Source: Brevibacterium album DSM 18261 (lineage in GTDB: Bacteria; Actinomycetota; Actinomycetes; Actinomycetales; Brevibacteriaceae). From it: a stretch of 64,000 bases of DNA. The notes below the pieces were generated by a model. The model did no database searches and was not told where the DNA came from. It was given only the letters and a program-made list of their open reading frames with translations. Both the position numbers and the translations under genes were made by a program. How positions within the stretch are numbered: position 1 is the stretch's first letter; each line of letters begins with the position of its first letter. The stretch spans positions 186,001 to 250,000 of the forward strand of contig NZ_AUFJ01000010.1 of the NCBI RefSeq assembly GCF_000426445.1. Reading direction: 5' to 3'. This document shows, piece by piece, positions 17,576 to 25,767 of this stretch.

Positions 17576-18144
17576 CGGGAGTCCTCCTCGTGTGCGGCGG
17601 TGGGCTGCGCGGATGCCCGTTCGGCGCCCGCGGGCGGGCTCGCCCCTTCGCGGCTGCCGTCGAGGCCTATGCCCCGCAGCTGTGTGACGACGATGAACAC
17701 CGCGGCGCCCGTGATCGCGATGTCGGCGATGTTGCAGATGAAGAAGTACAGGTCGATGAAATCGACCACGGCGCCGTGGAACACCGCCGGCGGCCTGACC
17801 AGCCTGTCGATGAGATTGCCCGTGAGGCCTCCCAGGAGAAGGCCCAGCGCGCAGGCCCACGTGCGCGAGCCGAGACGGCGAGAGATCCAGACCACCGCAG
17901 CGAAGGCGAGGACGGCGATGACCGTGAACACCCATGTGGCCCCGGAGCCCAGTCCGAAGGCCGCCCCGTCGTTGAAGTACAGCCGGAAGCCCGCGAGCTG
18001 GCCGATGACCGGCACGGCGACCCCGGGGGTCAGCACTGCCAGCGCGATCTGCTTCGTGACCTGGTCGGCGAGCACCACGCCTGCGGCTATGCAGTACAGC
18101 AGCACGGGAAGCCGCCGCGGGCGAGGCCTGCTCTCAGAGGTCAT
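17572..18144 (-). CDS. lspA: Lipoprotein signal peptidase
   Basis: This 190-residue membrane aspartyl peptidase removes signal peptides from prolipoproteins after lipidation. Four membrane segments are visible, starting at [19 protein letters not shown], then [30 protein letters not shown] and [15 protein letters not shown]. Conserved regions are FNDGAAFGL, the first catalytic Asp in GNLIDR and the second in NIADIAI. A hydrophilic Ala/Pro/Glu tail follows. The ATG at 18144 has AAAGGA 5 nt upstream. One substrate could be the lipoprotein encoded at 43895. Confidence 0.95.
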   Translation of the reverse strand: MTSESRPRPRRLPVLLYCIAAGVVLADQVTKQIALAVLTPGVAVPVIGQLAGFRLYFNDGAAFGLGSGATWVFTVIAVLAFAAVVWISRRLGSRTWACALGLLLGGLTGNLIDRLVRPPAVFHGAVVDFIDLYFFICNIADIAITGAAVFIVVTQLRGIGLDGSREGASPPAGAERASAQPTAAHEEDSR

Positions 18145-18227
18145 CGAGTTCCTTTCGTCCTTGGCGTGCCCCGACAGTCTACTCGCAGGCGCAGGGCGGC
18201 CGTGGCGCGCGGCCCCGCACAGCGAGA

Positions 18228-18261
18228 GGTCCCGGCACCCCTCGAGAGGGATGCCGGGACC
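18228..18261 (-). terminator. Terminator after divIVA
   Basis: A perfect 10-bp stem (18228-18237 with 18252-18261) can be extended inward by three G-C pairs past one bulged A, leaving a 7-nt loop. It lies 63 nt beyond the divIVA stop and separates it from lspA. Confidence 0.7.
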
Positions 18262-18323
18262 GGGAGGCCGCCGCGCGCCGCGGTGGCGCACCCCGTGCGG
18301 CGGACGCCGCACGGACATGCTGA

Positions 18324-19058
18324 TCAGATCGAGTGGCCGCCGAGGGTCTCGGGAGCCAGCGAACCGGAGTTCTCCAGATCGCGCAGCTGATCGTTGAGGT
18401 AGCTCTTCAGGCGCGTGCGGTACTGGCGCTCGAAGTTCTCCAGCTTGTCGATCTCGCGCTCGAGCGAGGACTTCTGGCCCTCGAGTGCGGTGAGCGTCTC
18501 ATCGCGCTTCTTCTCCGCCTCGCCCACGATGGTCGCTGCACGCGACTCGGCCTCGGCGATGAGCTCATCGCGCTTGCGCTCGCCCTCGGCGACGTGCTCG
18601 TCGTGCACGCGCTGGGCCAGTGCGATGAGGCCGTGGGAGTCGGTGCCCCCGGGCATCGCGGCCGGTGCCTGAGCTGCGGGCTCCTCCGGCTCGGCAGGCG
18701 CCTCCGCGGCCGGTGCCTGCGGTGCCACGAGCGGCGAGGCCGGGGCCTCGGGCTGCACCGGCGGCTCGCCCCAGGCCGGAGCGGCCTCGGGCACCGCAGC
18801 GGGCATCGCCTGGGTGGCCTGCGGGTCCTCGGCAGGAGCGGGCGCCGGGGCACCTGCGGGAGCACCGGCCTCGAGCTCGGCGACGCGGGCCTCCGCGCTC
18901 GAGAGCTTCTGCTTGAGCTCGTCGTTCTCCTGGTACAGGCGGCGCAGCTCGACGACGACCTCGTCCAGGAAGTCATCGACCTCGTCCTGGTCGTATCCGT
19001 CGCGGAACTTCACATGCTGGAACCGCTTGTTCACTACGTCTTCAGGCGTGAGCGCCAT
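18324..19058 (-). CDS. divIVA: DivIVA/Wag31 polar growth and division protein
   Basis: This 244-residue coiled-coil protein marks negatively curved membranes and recruits the polar growth machinery. The conserved N-terminal domain is complete: LTPEDVVNKRFQHVKFRDGY followed by DQDEVDDFLDEVV and a first coiled coil to about residue 65. A Pro/Ala/Glu-rich low-complexity linker spans 66-145, and a second long coiled coil covers about 150-230. In mycobacteria the homologue is phosphorylated by PASTA-family kinases, and such a kinase is encoded at 47174. It lies at the end of the dcw cluster downstream of sepF and yggT, but has its own promoter-like elements and terminator. Confidence 0.95.
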   Translation of the reverse strand: MALTPEDVVNKRFQHVKFRDGYDQDEVDDFLDEVVVELRRLYQENDELKQKLSSAEARVAELEAGAPAGAPAPAPAEDPQATQAMPAAVPEAAPAWGEPPVQPEAPASPLVAPQAPAAEAPAEPEEPAAQAPAAMPGGTDSHGLIALAQRVHDEHVAEGERKRDELIAEAESRAATIVGEAEKKRDETLTALEGQKSSLEREIDKLENFERQYRTRLKSYLNDQLRDLENSGSLAPETLGGHSI

Positions 19059-19116
19059 GAGGCCAACCTCTTGCTCGACAACAAATCAGCAATCCGGGCG
19101 CGCCGGACTCGATGTC

Positions 19117-19147
19117 ACAATACCGCATCATTTGGCCGGATGCGCAA
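19117..19147 (-). promoter_or_regulatory. Candidate divIVA promoter
   Basis: On the minus strand TTGCGC (19147-19142) is followed after 19 bp by TATTGT (19122-19117), 58 nt before the divIVA ATG. The -35 hexamer is identical to that proposed for ftsZ; the spacer is 2 bp longer than ideal. Confidence 0.45.
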
Positions 19148-19194
19148 TGCGCGGAGACGAAACGCACACCCGGAGCCGGAAATCTTTCCTCTGG

Positions 19195-19503
19195 TCAGGC
19201 CGCCACGCGGGCGAAGTTGAACAGGAGGCTCGCGAGGAACTGCACGCCGATGAACACGACGATGAAGCCCAGGTCCAGCGCGATGCCGCCCAGGCGCAGC
19301 GGCGGGATCACCTTGCGCACCAGCATGACGGGCGGGTCGGTGAGCGTGTAGACGATCTCACAGACGACCAGCAGGAAGCCGGTGGGCCGCCAGTCGCGGG
19401 AGAAGACCTGGATGAGGTCCAGCACCACCCTGGCGAGCAGAACCCAGACGTACAGGGTGAGCAGATAGCCTGCGAGGTAGAACAGTGTGCTGAGCACGTG
19501 CAC
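19195..19503 (-). CDS. YggT family membrane protein
   Basis: This 102-residue protein belongs to the YggT/YlmG family, whose members sit beside sepF and divIVA and are linked to division or envelope function. Two YggT-type halves are visible. Hydrophobic segments occur at about 4-28 (LSTLFYLAGYLLTLYVWVLL) and 70-95, with YTLTDPPVMLVRKVIPPLRLGGI between them, which matches the family consensus. The start is a GTG at 19501-19503; the ribosome binding site is weak. It follows sepF after 68 nt and precedes divIVA by 136 nt. Confidence 0.85.
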   Translation of the reverse strand: MHVLSTLFYLAGYLLTLYVWVLLARVVLDLIQVFSRDWRPTGFLLVVCEIVYTLTDPPVMLVRKVIPPLRLGGIALDLGFIVVFIGVQFLASLLFNFARVAA

Positions 19504-19571
19504 CGCTTTCGATCAGGATTGGCGAGGGACATCCGCACGGGACGCGCTCACGGTCCGGACGGCGGCGGGCC

Positions 19572-20087
19572 TCAGCTCTGGTTGAAGAAGCTCGCCTGCT
19601 CGTCCTGCCCCGCGTCCGCCTCCGCGGTCACCGTCACCTGCTCCGGGCTCAGCAGGAAGACGTTCCCGGTGATCTTCTCGATCGATCCGTGCAGACCGAA
19701 GATCAGACCCGCGGAGAAGTCCACGAGGCGCTTGGAGTTCGCATCGTCCATTGCGGACAGATCCATGATAACCGGGACGCCGTCGCGGAAGGCCTGGCCG
19801 ATCACCTTGGCGTCGTTGTAGCTGCGGGGGTGGATCGTGCGGATGGTGTGCAGGCCCTCCGGGCGCGCGCTCTCGACCGAGCGGACGGAGGTGCGGATGG
19901 GCGACACGGTCGCCGCGGGGGTCTCTTCGTGCATCTCCGGCTCTCCGACGTAGGTGTCCGCCTCGGCGTAGTCGTCCTCGTACTCCGCGTACTCGGGCTG
20001 CGGGCGCGGCTCCTCGCGGACGGGACGCAGCTCGTCCTCGTCCTCGACGAAGCCGAGGTAGCTGGCGAACTTGCGCATTGCTGACAT
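19572..20087 (-). CDS. sepF: Cell division protein SepF
   Basis: SepF is the FtsZ membrane anchor in bacteria lacking FtsA, and no ftsA occurs in this cluster. The N-terminal membrane-binding helix MRKFASYLGF is followed by an acidic Glu/Tyr/Asp-rich linker (residues 15-75). The SepF core runs from HTIRTIHPRSYNDAKVIGQA through VIMDLSAMDDANSKRLVDFS to GNVFLLSPEQV. ATG 20087 (171 residues) was chosen because AGGAG lies 6 nt upstream. An identical ATG 15 nt earlier (20102) has a slightly weaker GGGAG; both arise from a 15-bp tandem duplication. The gene follows pgeF in the usual ftsZ-pgeF-sepF order. Confidence 0.93.
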   Translation of the reverse strand: MSAMRKFASYLGFVEDEDELRPVREEPRPQPEYAEYEDDYAEADTYVGEPEMHEETPAATVSPIRTSVRSVESARPEGLHTIRTIHPRSYNDAKVIGQAFRDGVPVIMDLSAMDDANSKRLVDFSAGLIFGLHGSIEKITGNVFLLSPEQVTVTAEADAGQDEQASFFNQS

Positions 20088-20110
20088 CTCGTCTCCTGAC
20101 ATCTCGTCTC
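20081..20110 (-). repeat. 15-bp tandem duplication containing ribosome binding site and start codon of sepF
   Basis: The unit GAGACGAGATGTCAG on the minus strand occurs twice in perfect head-to-tail order. Each copy carries a purine-rich ribosome binding site and an in-frame ATG, so two nested starts five codons apart are available. Confidence 0.8.
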
Positions 20111-20214
20111 CCGGGCACGTGCCCGCGCGGACCGTCCCGCGCGGAATCCCCTGTGCCTGCAAAGCTACCCGAGTCCCGCAGTCCGGGACCTCAGGCGCAC
20201 GGGGCGTGTCGCGC

Positions 20215-20985
20215 TCAGGCTCCCAGCCACACGATCCCGGCGAAGCGGCCGGTCACGGCCTCGCGCCGATAGGAGAAGAGCTCCTCCGAGGCGAAGGTGC
20301 ACAGGGGGGACCAGTGGACGAGCTCGGCGCCCGCCCGGTGCAGCTGCTCGGCGACCCCGGCCGCGACGTCGAGGGCGGGCGTGCCGGAGGCCGAGACGGA
20401 GGCCGTGACCGGCTCTGCGACGGCGACCTCCTCCCGGAGCGCGGCCGGCACCTCGTAGTGCCGCGGCGAGACCGAGGGGCCGATGACGGCGCGGATGCGG
20501 TCCGCGCCCAGATCCCGCATCGCGGCGACCACGGCGGGGACCACGCCGTCGGCCATCCCGCGGCGGCCGGCATGCGCGACGCCCACGACGCCGGCGTCCG
20601 GGTCCGCGAGCATCACCGGCGTGCAGTCCGCGACGAGGATCGCGAGCCCCACGCCCGGCACTCCGGTGACCTGGGCGTCTGCGCGCACCGCCGTCTCCTC
20701 CTCCGCGCCCTGCGCCGTGAGGGAGGCGGCCTCCGCCGCGTCCACCTCGTGGACGTCGGTCCCGTGCACCTGGGAGACATAGGACAGGCGGGCAAGACCC
20801 AGCGCCTGGCCCACGAGGCTCCGGTTGGCGGCCACCGCCGCCGGGTCGTCGCCGACGTGCCGGGCGAGGTTGAGGGAGCCGTGCGCGCCCGTGCTGTAGC
20901 CGCCGCGGCGGTCGGTGACCGCGATGTGCGCGCGCCGGCCCCCGCTCCCGCGACCGGGAGCGAGGGTGAAGCGGTTCAGCAGCAC
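20215..20985 (-). CDS. pgeF: Peptidoglycan editing factor PgeF (YfiH/multicopper polyphenol oxidase-like family)
   Basis: The 256-residue protein is the YfiH/DUF152 homologue usually found between ftsZ and sepF. Family members are credited with purine nucleoside phosphorylase activity and with correcting misincorporated amino acids in peptidoglycan precursors. Zinc-binding residues are in SQVHGTDV (His near 77), LVADCTPVML (Cys near 123) and GVAHAGRRGM (His near 140). GPSVSPRHYEVP is the later conserved segment. GTG 20983-20985 was chosen; it is 28 nt after the ftsZ stop and directly precedes the conserved strand. Cotranscription with ftsZ is likely. Confidence 0.88.
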   Translation of the reverse strand: MLLNRFTLAPGRGSGGRRAHIAVTDRRGGYSTGAHGSLNLARHVGDDPAAVAANRSLVGQALGLARLSYVSQVHGTDVHEVDAAEAASLTAQGAEEETAVRADAQVTGVPGVGLAILVADCTPVMLADPDAGVVGVAHAGRRGMADGVVPAVVAAMRDLGADRIRAVIGPSVSPRHYEVPAALREEVAVAEPVTASVSASGTPALDVAAGVAEQLHRAGAELVHWSPLCTFASEELFSYRREAVTGRFAGIVWLGA

Positions 20986-21013
20986 GGCCCTGTCCCGCCG
21001 GCCGGGCGGGAGC

Positions 21014-22186
21014 TCACTGGAGGAACTCGGGGATGTCGAGGTCCGAGTGGTCGTACCGCGAGGGCTTCTCCTCGGGCAGCGACTGCGGCAGGTCGCGGAC
21101 GGGCCGCGGACCCGCAGGCACGGCGGAGGCCGGCTGTGCGACCGGCGCGGCCTCCGCCTCGGCCGCCTGCGCGGGCTCCTCTGCCGGCAGCGCGGCAGGC
21201 TGCTCGCGCCGCGCCTGGAACGGCTCTGCGCTGTCCGACTCCGGCACGTCGAAGCCGGCCGCGATGACGGTGATGCGGCACTCGTCGCCGAGGTTGTCGT
21301 CGATGACGGCGCCGAAGATGATGTTCGCCTCCGGGTGCGCGGCCTCCTGCACGAGCCGCGCCGCCTCGTTGACCTCGAAGAGGCCGAGGTCGGAGCCGCC
21401 CTGCACGTAGAACAGGACGCCGTGGGCGCCCTCGATGCTCGCCTCGAGCAGGGGCGAGGCGATCGCGGCCTCCGCCGCCTGGACCGCGCGGTCGTCGCCG
21501 GTCGCGGAGCCGATCCCCATGAGCGCGGTGCCCGCACCCTGCATGACGGACTTCACGTCCGCGAAGTCGAGGTTGATGATGCCCGGCACCGCGATGACGT
21601 CCGTGATGCCCTGCACGCCCGAGCGCAGCACCTCGTCCGCCGAGTTGAAGGCCTCGAGCACGGAGACGTTGCGGTCCGAGATCGACAGCAGCCGGTCGTT
21701 GGGGATGACGATGAGGGTGTCGACCTCTTCGCGCAGCGCGCGGATGCCGGCCTCGGCCTGTGCCGAGCGCCTGCGGCCCTCGAAGGTGAAGGGGCGGGTG
21801 ACCACGCCGATCGTGAGCGCGCCGAGGCCCTTGGCGATGCGCGCGACGACGGGGGCCGCGCCCGTGCCGGTGCCGCCGCCCTCCCCCGCGGTCACGAACA
21901 CCATGTCCGCGCCGTCGAGGGCCTCGCGGATCGAGTCCTCGGAGTCCTCGGCCGCCTTCCGTCCGATCTCCGGGTCCGCGCCGGCACCGAGGCCGCGGGT
22001 GAGCTCGCGTCCGATCTCCAGCTTGAGATCGGCCTCCGAGAGCAGCAGCGCCTGGGCATCGGTGTTGATCGCGATGAACTCGACGCCGCGCAGGCCCACC
22101 TCGATCATCCGCTGGACCGCATTCACACCGCCGCCGCCGCAGCCGGCGACCTTGATGTCTGCTCCTGAGCTCTGGAATTCAGCCAC
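21014..22186 (-). CDS. ftsZ: Cell division protein FtsZ
   Basis: This 390-residue tubulin homologue forms the Z-ring. The nucleotide-binding [15 protein letters not shown] is near residue 15, the GTPase signature [12 protein letters not shown] near 105, the T7 loop region [11 protein letters not shown] near 205 and the GSATGDDRA segment near 225. A disordered linker (about 320-375) leads to the C-terminal peptide DLDIPEFLQ that binds SepF and other partners. The start is GTG 22184-22186 with AGGAG 5-6 nt upstream. A promoter lies immediately upstream and a terminator separates it from ftsQ, so ftsZ expression can be uncoupled from the rest of the dcw cluster. Confidence 0.97.
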   Translation of the reverse strand: MAEFQSSGADIKVAGCGGGGVNAVQRMIEVGLRGVEFIAINTDAQALLLSEADLKLEIGRELTRGLGAGADPEIGRKAAEDSEDSIREALDGADMVFVTAGEGGGTGTGAAPVVARIAKGLGALTIGVVTRPFTFEGRRRSAQAEAGIRALREEVDTLIVIPNDRLLSISDRNVSVLEAFNSADEVLRSGVQGITDVIAVPGIINLDFADVKSVMQGAGTALMGIGSATGDDRAVQAAEAAIASPLLEASIEGAHGVLFYVQGGSDLGLFEVNEAARLVQEAAHPEANIIFGAVIDDNLGDECRITVIAAGFDVPESDSAEPFQARREQPAALPAEEPAQAAEAEAAPVAQPASAVPAGPRPVRDLPQSLPEEKPSRYDHSDLDIPEFLQ

Positions 22187-22237
22187 GTCGGCTCCTCTTT
22201 CGACCCTCAATGATGGGCGTATGTCTTGTCTGCCCCG

Positions 22238-22266
22238 ACGCTATTGCCCAAAGGGCCTCCGCGCAA
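22238..22266 (-). promoter_or_regulatory. ftsZ promoter with inverted repeat in the spacer
   Basis: TTGCGC (22266-22261) and TAGCGT (22243-22238) are separated by exactly 17 bp on the minus strand. The spacer contains the inverted repeat GCCC-AAA-GGGC (22246-22256), which could be an operator. The predicted start site is about 45 nt before the ftsZ GTG. Confidence 0.55.
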
Positions 22267-22302
22267 CGACGAGGTCTGGTGTGTCGTTCGTGTTCTTCTC
22301 AC

Positions 22303-22338
22303 CCGCCGGCCCGGGCCGTCCGCGGCGCGCGCCGGCGG
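22303..22338 (-). terminator. Hairpin after ftsQ
   Basis: An 8-bp perfect GC stem (22303-22310 with 22331-22338) with a 20-nt GC-rich loop lies directly after the ftsQ stop codon and before the ftsZ promoter. No U-tract is present, so termination strength is uncertain. Confidence 0.45.
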
Positions 22339-22340
22339 TC

Positions 22341-23099
22341 TCAGCCGGCCGCCGGCGCATCCGGGACGGACACGTCGACCCGCTCGGCGCCCTCGGCGAG
22401 GATGAGGGCGGCGATGCGGGCCTTGCGCTGGGCGTCCTCGGCGGTCCCGAACACGACCTCCGCCTCCGTCCCCTCGAGTGCGACGGCCGCCGTGAGGGTG
22501 CCCGAAGCGCCCGCGGCCCGCAGCTCCGTGATCTCCCCGGGCAGCTCCGAGCCGAGGCCCGCGACGAGCGCGGCCGCCTGCACCGCCGCGGCCGAGGGGT
22601 CCGCGCCGCCCGAGACCGTCAGCTCCGGGAGCCCCGCTCGGCCGGCCTCACCGGCGGGCACCGTGTCGATGAGCTCACCGTGGGCATCATATCTCTGCGC
22701 CGCGGCCCCGCTCACCACCGCGATGACGGGGACCCTGTCCTCGATGCTCACCGCGAGGCTGCGCGGGCCGGAGTAGGACACCGTGATCCCCGCCGCCGTG
22801 GGATGCCCCGCCGTCAGCTCCTCGCCGAGCGCGCCGGTCCGGATCTGCGGCAGCGGGACGCCGAGGGAGGCGGCCTCGGCGTCCGCCGCCACCGCCTGCG
22901 GGTCCGTGATCCCGCCACCGGTCACCTCGACCGCCTCGACCCTGAGCAGGGGCGAGAACCAGGCGAGGCCGGCGAGCACCAGCAGGACGAGCACGCAGCC
23001 TGCGGCCACGAGCCACCGCAGCAGCCGGCTCCGGTGCCGCTGCGCCAGGCGCGCGGTGAGATCCCCCGCCGGGCCCGGCTCGCCGGCGGCGGTGCTCAC
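22341..23099 (-). CDS. ftsQ: Cell division protein FtsQ
   Basis: The 252-residue bitopic protein links the FtsL/FtsB module to septal synthesis. A basic cytoplasmic tail is followed by one membrane helix at about residues 29-50 (WLVAAGCVLVLLVLAGLAWF). The POTRA domain begins LRVEAVEVTGGGI, and the FtsQ_DivIB domain follows (SLAVSIEDRVPVIAVV, then DAHGELIDTVPAG). The GTG start overlaps the murC stop by 4 bp (GTGA). The order murC-ftsQ-ftsZ without ddl or ftsA is usual for actinobacteria. The soluble part is on the short side. Confidence 0.9.
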   Translation of the reverse strand: MSTAAGEPGPAGDLTARLAQRHRSRLLRWLVAAGCVLVLLVLAGLAWFSPLLRVEAVEVTGGGITDPQAVAADAEAASLGVPLPQIRTGALGEELTAGHPTAAGITVSYSGPRSLAVSIEDRVPVIAVVSGAAAQRYDAHGELIDTVPAGEAGRAGLPELTVSGGADPSAAAVQAAALVAGLGSELPGEITELRAAGASGTLTAAVALEGTEAEVVFGTAEDAQRKARIAALILAEGAERVDVSVPDAPAAG

Positions 23100-24592
23100 A
23101 CCCGCTCCAGCGCCTCGACGATCTCCGCGCCGAGCACCGTGACGTCTCCCGCGCCGATCGTGAGCACGACGTCGCCGGGCCGCACCCGGTCGAGGAGATG
23201 GGGGACGACATCCGTGAATGCGGGCAGGAACACCGTGTGCGCGTGCGGCACCTCAGCGGCCACGATCGCCCCGGTCACCCCCGGCACGGGATCCTCTCGG
23301 GCCGGGTAGACGTCGAGGACGAGCACCTCGTCGGCGAGTCCGAGCGCCTCGCCGAACTCCCGCCTGAAGTTCTGGGTGCGGGAGAACAGATGGGGCTGGA
23401 ACACGGCGTGGACCCGGCCGCCGGGCGACACGACGTCGCGGGCCGCGGTGAGGACGGCCGTGAGCTCGGTGGGATGGTGCGCGTAGTCGTCGTACACGCG
23501 CACGCCCGCGGCCTGGCCCTTGAGCTCGAAGCGGCGGCGCGTGCCGTGGAACCCGGCGAGCCCCGCGGCCGCGGCGGCGGGGTCGAGGCCCAGGGCCTCG
23601 GCCGCCACCACCGCAGCAGCCGCATTGCAGGCGTTGTAGTTCCCCGGCTGCTGCAGCTCGACCGGGACGGCACGCACCTCCGAGGGCTCCGCGGCACCGT
23701 CCGCGGCCGCCGGGCCGCGGAGTTCGATCGTGAAGCGCTGGGCCCCCGTGCCCTCGGCCGCCCCTTCCCCCGCCGCCGCGGGCACGATCCGAGCCGTCCG
23801 CATGTCCGTCCGGGCGCCGGCGCTGAAGCCGTAGCCCACGACCTCGGCGCCCGCGGCCACCGCATGCCCCGCGATCCCGGCCGCACCTGGATCGTCGAGA
23901 CAGGCCACGAGCGTCCCGCCGGACTCGCGCAGCCGGTCGGCGAAGGCCTCGAAGGCCGCCGTGACGGCCTCGGCGGAGCCGTAGTGGTCGAGGTGGTCGG
24001 CCTCGACGTTGGTCACGATCCCCACTGCGGGCTCGTAGAGGAGGAACGAGCCGTCCGACTCATCGGCCTCGGCGACGAAGACATCGCCCGAGCCCTCGTG
24101 GGCGTTGGCGCCCGTGGCGGTCAGCACTCCCCCGATGACGAAGGAGGGATCGGCCGCGCAGGCCTGCAGCGCCACCGTCGCCATCGAGGTCGTCGTCGTC
24201 TTCCCGTGCGTGCCGGCGACCGCGAGCGTGCGGCGGCCCACCATGAGGGAGCCGAGCGCGGCGGAGCGGTGGATGATCCGCAGCCCCCGCTCCCGGGCCG
24301 CGGCGAGCTCCGGGTTGTCCTGGCGGATCGCCGAGGACACCACGACGGTGTCCGCGCCCTCCACCGCGGCCGCCTCGTGCCCGATGCCGACGCTCGCGCC
24401 GAGCGCGCGCAGGCCGGTGACGACGGCGGAGTCGCGGGCGTCGCTGCCGCTCACGCGCATCCCGCGGGCGAGCATGACCCGGGCGATGCCGGACATCCCC
24501 GCGCCCCCGATGCCGATGAAGTGCACGCGTCCCAGCTCGTCGGCCGGGAGGAGGGTGCGTGCGAGGGAGGCGGTGTTCTGTTCGCTGGTCAT
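23096..24592 (-). CDS. murC: UDP-N-acetylmuramate--L-alanine ligase
   Basis: This 498-residue cytoplasmic ligase adds L-alanine to UDP-MurNAc, the first amino acid of the peptidoglycan stem. The Rossmann-like N-terminal domain has HFIGIGGAGMSGIA near residue 25. The ATP-binding loop [12 protein letters not shown] is near 125, EADESDGSFL near 175, NVEADHLDHYG near 193, and the C-terminal domain carries YDDYAHHPTE and FQPHLFSRT. An Ala/Gly/Glu-rich insertion sits near residue 265. The ATG overlaps the murG stop (ATGA) and its own stop overlaps ftsQ, so it lies within a coupled string. Confidence 0.97.
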   Translation of the reverse strand: MTSEQNTASLARTLLPADELGRVHFIGIGGAGMSGIARVMLARGMRVSGSDARDSAVVTGLRALGASVGIGHEAAAVEGADTVVVSSAIRQDNPELAAARERGLRIIHRSAALGSLMVGRRTLAVAGTHGKTTTTSMATVALQACAADPSFVIGGVLTATGANAHEGSGDVFVAEADESDGSFLLYEPAVGIVTNVEADHLDHYGSAEAVTAAFEAFADRLRESGGTLVACLDDPGAAGIAGHAVAAGAEVVGYGFSAGARTDMRTARIVPAAAGEGAAEGTGAQRFTIELRGPAAADGAAEPSEVRAVPVELQQPGNYNACNAAAAVVAAEALGLDPAAAAAGLAGFHGTRRRFELKGQAAGVRVYDDYAHHPTELTAVLTAARDVVSPGGRVHAVFQPHLFSRTQNFRREFGEALGLADEVLVLDVYPAREDPVPGVTGAIVAAEVPHAHTVFLPAFTDVVPHLLDRVRPGDVVLTIGAGDVTVLGAEIVEALERV

Positions 24593-25767
24593 GCGGTCTC
24601 CTCACCTGTGCGGTAGAACCGCTCGTGCTTGGTCCATCTGTCCGGTCCGTACTCCCGGCCGGGGTGCGGCACGCCGGCCGCGCGGAAGGCGGTCTCCGCG
24701 ACGGTGCGCGCGGCGGTCGCCGGGAAGCGCATGCGCTCGGCGGCCGCCTCCATCGCCCTCAGCCTCTGCGGGTCCGTGACGAGCGGCAGCACCGTCTCGC
24801 GCACGTAGTCGGCGGTGAACTCCGCATCGTCGACCATGAGGGAGGCCCCGGCCTCGACGGAGCCCGCGGCATTGAGCTTCTGCTCGCCGTTGCCGATGGG
24901 CAGCGGCACGAAGAGCGCGGGCACCCAGGCGACGGAGACCTCGGCGACGGTGCCGGCGCCGGCCCGGCACACGAGGAGGTCCGCGGCGAGATACGCGTTC
25001 TCCATCCCGTCCACGTAGTCGCGCACGTGATAGTGGTCGAACGCCGCCGCCGCTGCGGCCAGCTCCTCCCCCTTGCCCGCGCCCGTGATGTGGAGGACCT
25101 GGACGCCTGCGGCGTCGAGTTCGCCCATCGCGCCGAGCATCGCGGCGTTGATCGCGGCCGCGCCCAGCGAGCCACCGGTGACGACGAGGGTCGTGCGCGC
25201 GGGATCGAGTCCCAGCGCCTCGGCCGCGGCCCGGCGCTGCGCCGGCTCATCGCGGTCGATCGCCTCGATCGCCGTCCGCATGGGCATGCCCACCTGCGCG
25301 CCCTTGAGCGGCGTGCCCGCGAAGCAGTAGCCGACGTGCTCCGGGCTCGTGAGGGCGGCGCCCACGCGGTTGGCCAGCCCCGGCCGGGCGTTCGCCTCGT
25401 GCACGACGATCGGCGTGCCGGTCCTCCGCGCCGCGAGGTAGGCCGGCGTCGAGACGTAGCCGCCCACGCCGATCACGACGTCGACGCTGCGCTCGTCGAG
25501 CAGCCGCGCGACGTCGCGGACCGCCCGGCGGAAGCGGCCGGGGAAGCGCAGCGCGTCCGCATTCGGCCTGCGGGGCATGGGGACCTTGTCGATCGTGAGC
25601 AGTTCGAGGCCGGCGGCCGGCACCAGCCGGGTCTCGAGGCCCTCCGGGGTGCCGAGCACGGCGATCCTCGCCTCCGGGTCCTGGAAGCGGATGTCATCGG
25701 CGATCGCCAGCAGGGGCGAGACGTGGCCGGCGGTACCGCCGCCGGCCAGCAGTGCGGACAGGCTCAT
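24589..25767 (-). CDS. murG: UDP-N-acetylglucosamine--lipid I GlcNAc transferase
   Basis: The 392-residue peripheral membrane GT28 glycosyltransferase converts lipid I to lipid II on the inner face of the membrane. The N-terminal GGGTAGHVSPLLAIAD loop, VIGVGGYVSTPAYLAA, IVVHEANARPGLANR, the C-terminal TGGSLGAAAIN motif and the UDP-GlcNAc-binding DLLVCRAGAGTVAEV segment with PLPIGNGEQKLNA are all present. The ATG overlaps the ftsW stop by 4 bp. It acts between mraY (lipid I synthesis) and lipid II use by FtsW/FtsI, all encoded in this cluster. Confidence 0.97.
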   Translation of the reverse strand: MSLSALLAGGGTAGHVSPLLAIADDIRFQDPEARIAVLGTPEGLETRLVPAAGLELLTIDKVPMPRRPNADALRFPGRFRRAVRDVARLLDERSVDVVIGVGGYVSTPAYLAARRTGTPIVVHEANARPGLANRVGAALTSPEHVGYCFAGTPLKGAQVGMPMRTAIEAIDRDEPAQRRAAAEALGLDPARTTLVVTGGSLGAAAINAAMLGAMGELDAAGVQVLHITGAGKGEELAAAAAAFDHYHVRDYVDGMENAYLAADLLVCRAGAGTVAEVSVAWVPALFVPLPIGNGEQKLNAAGSVEAGASLMVDDAEFTADYVRETVLPLVTDPQRLRAMEAAAERMRFPATAARTVAETAFRAAGVPHPGREYGPDRWTKHERFYRTGEETA

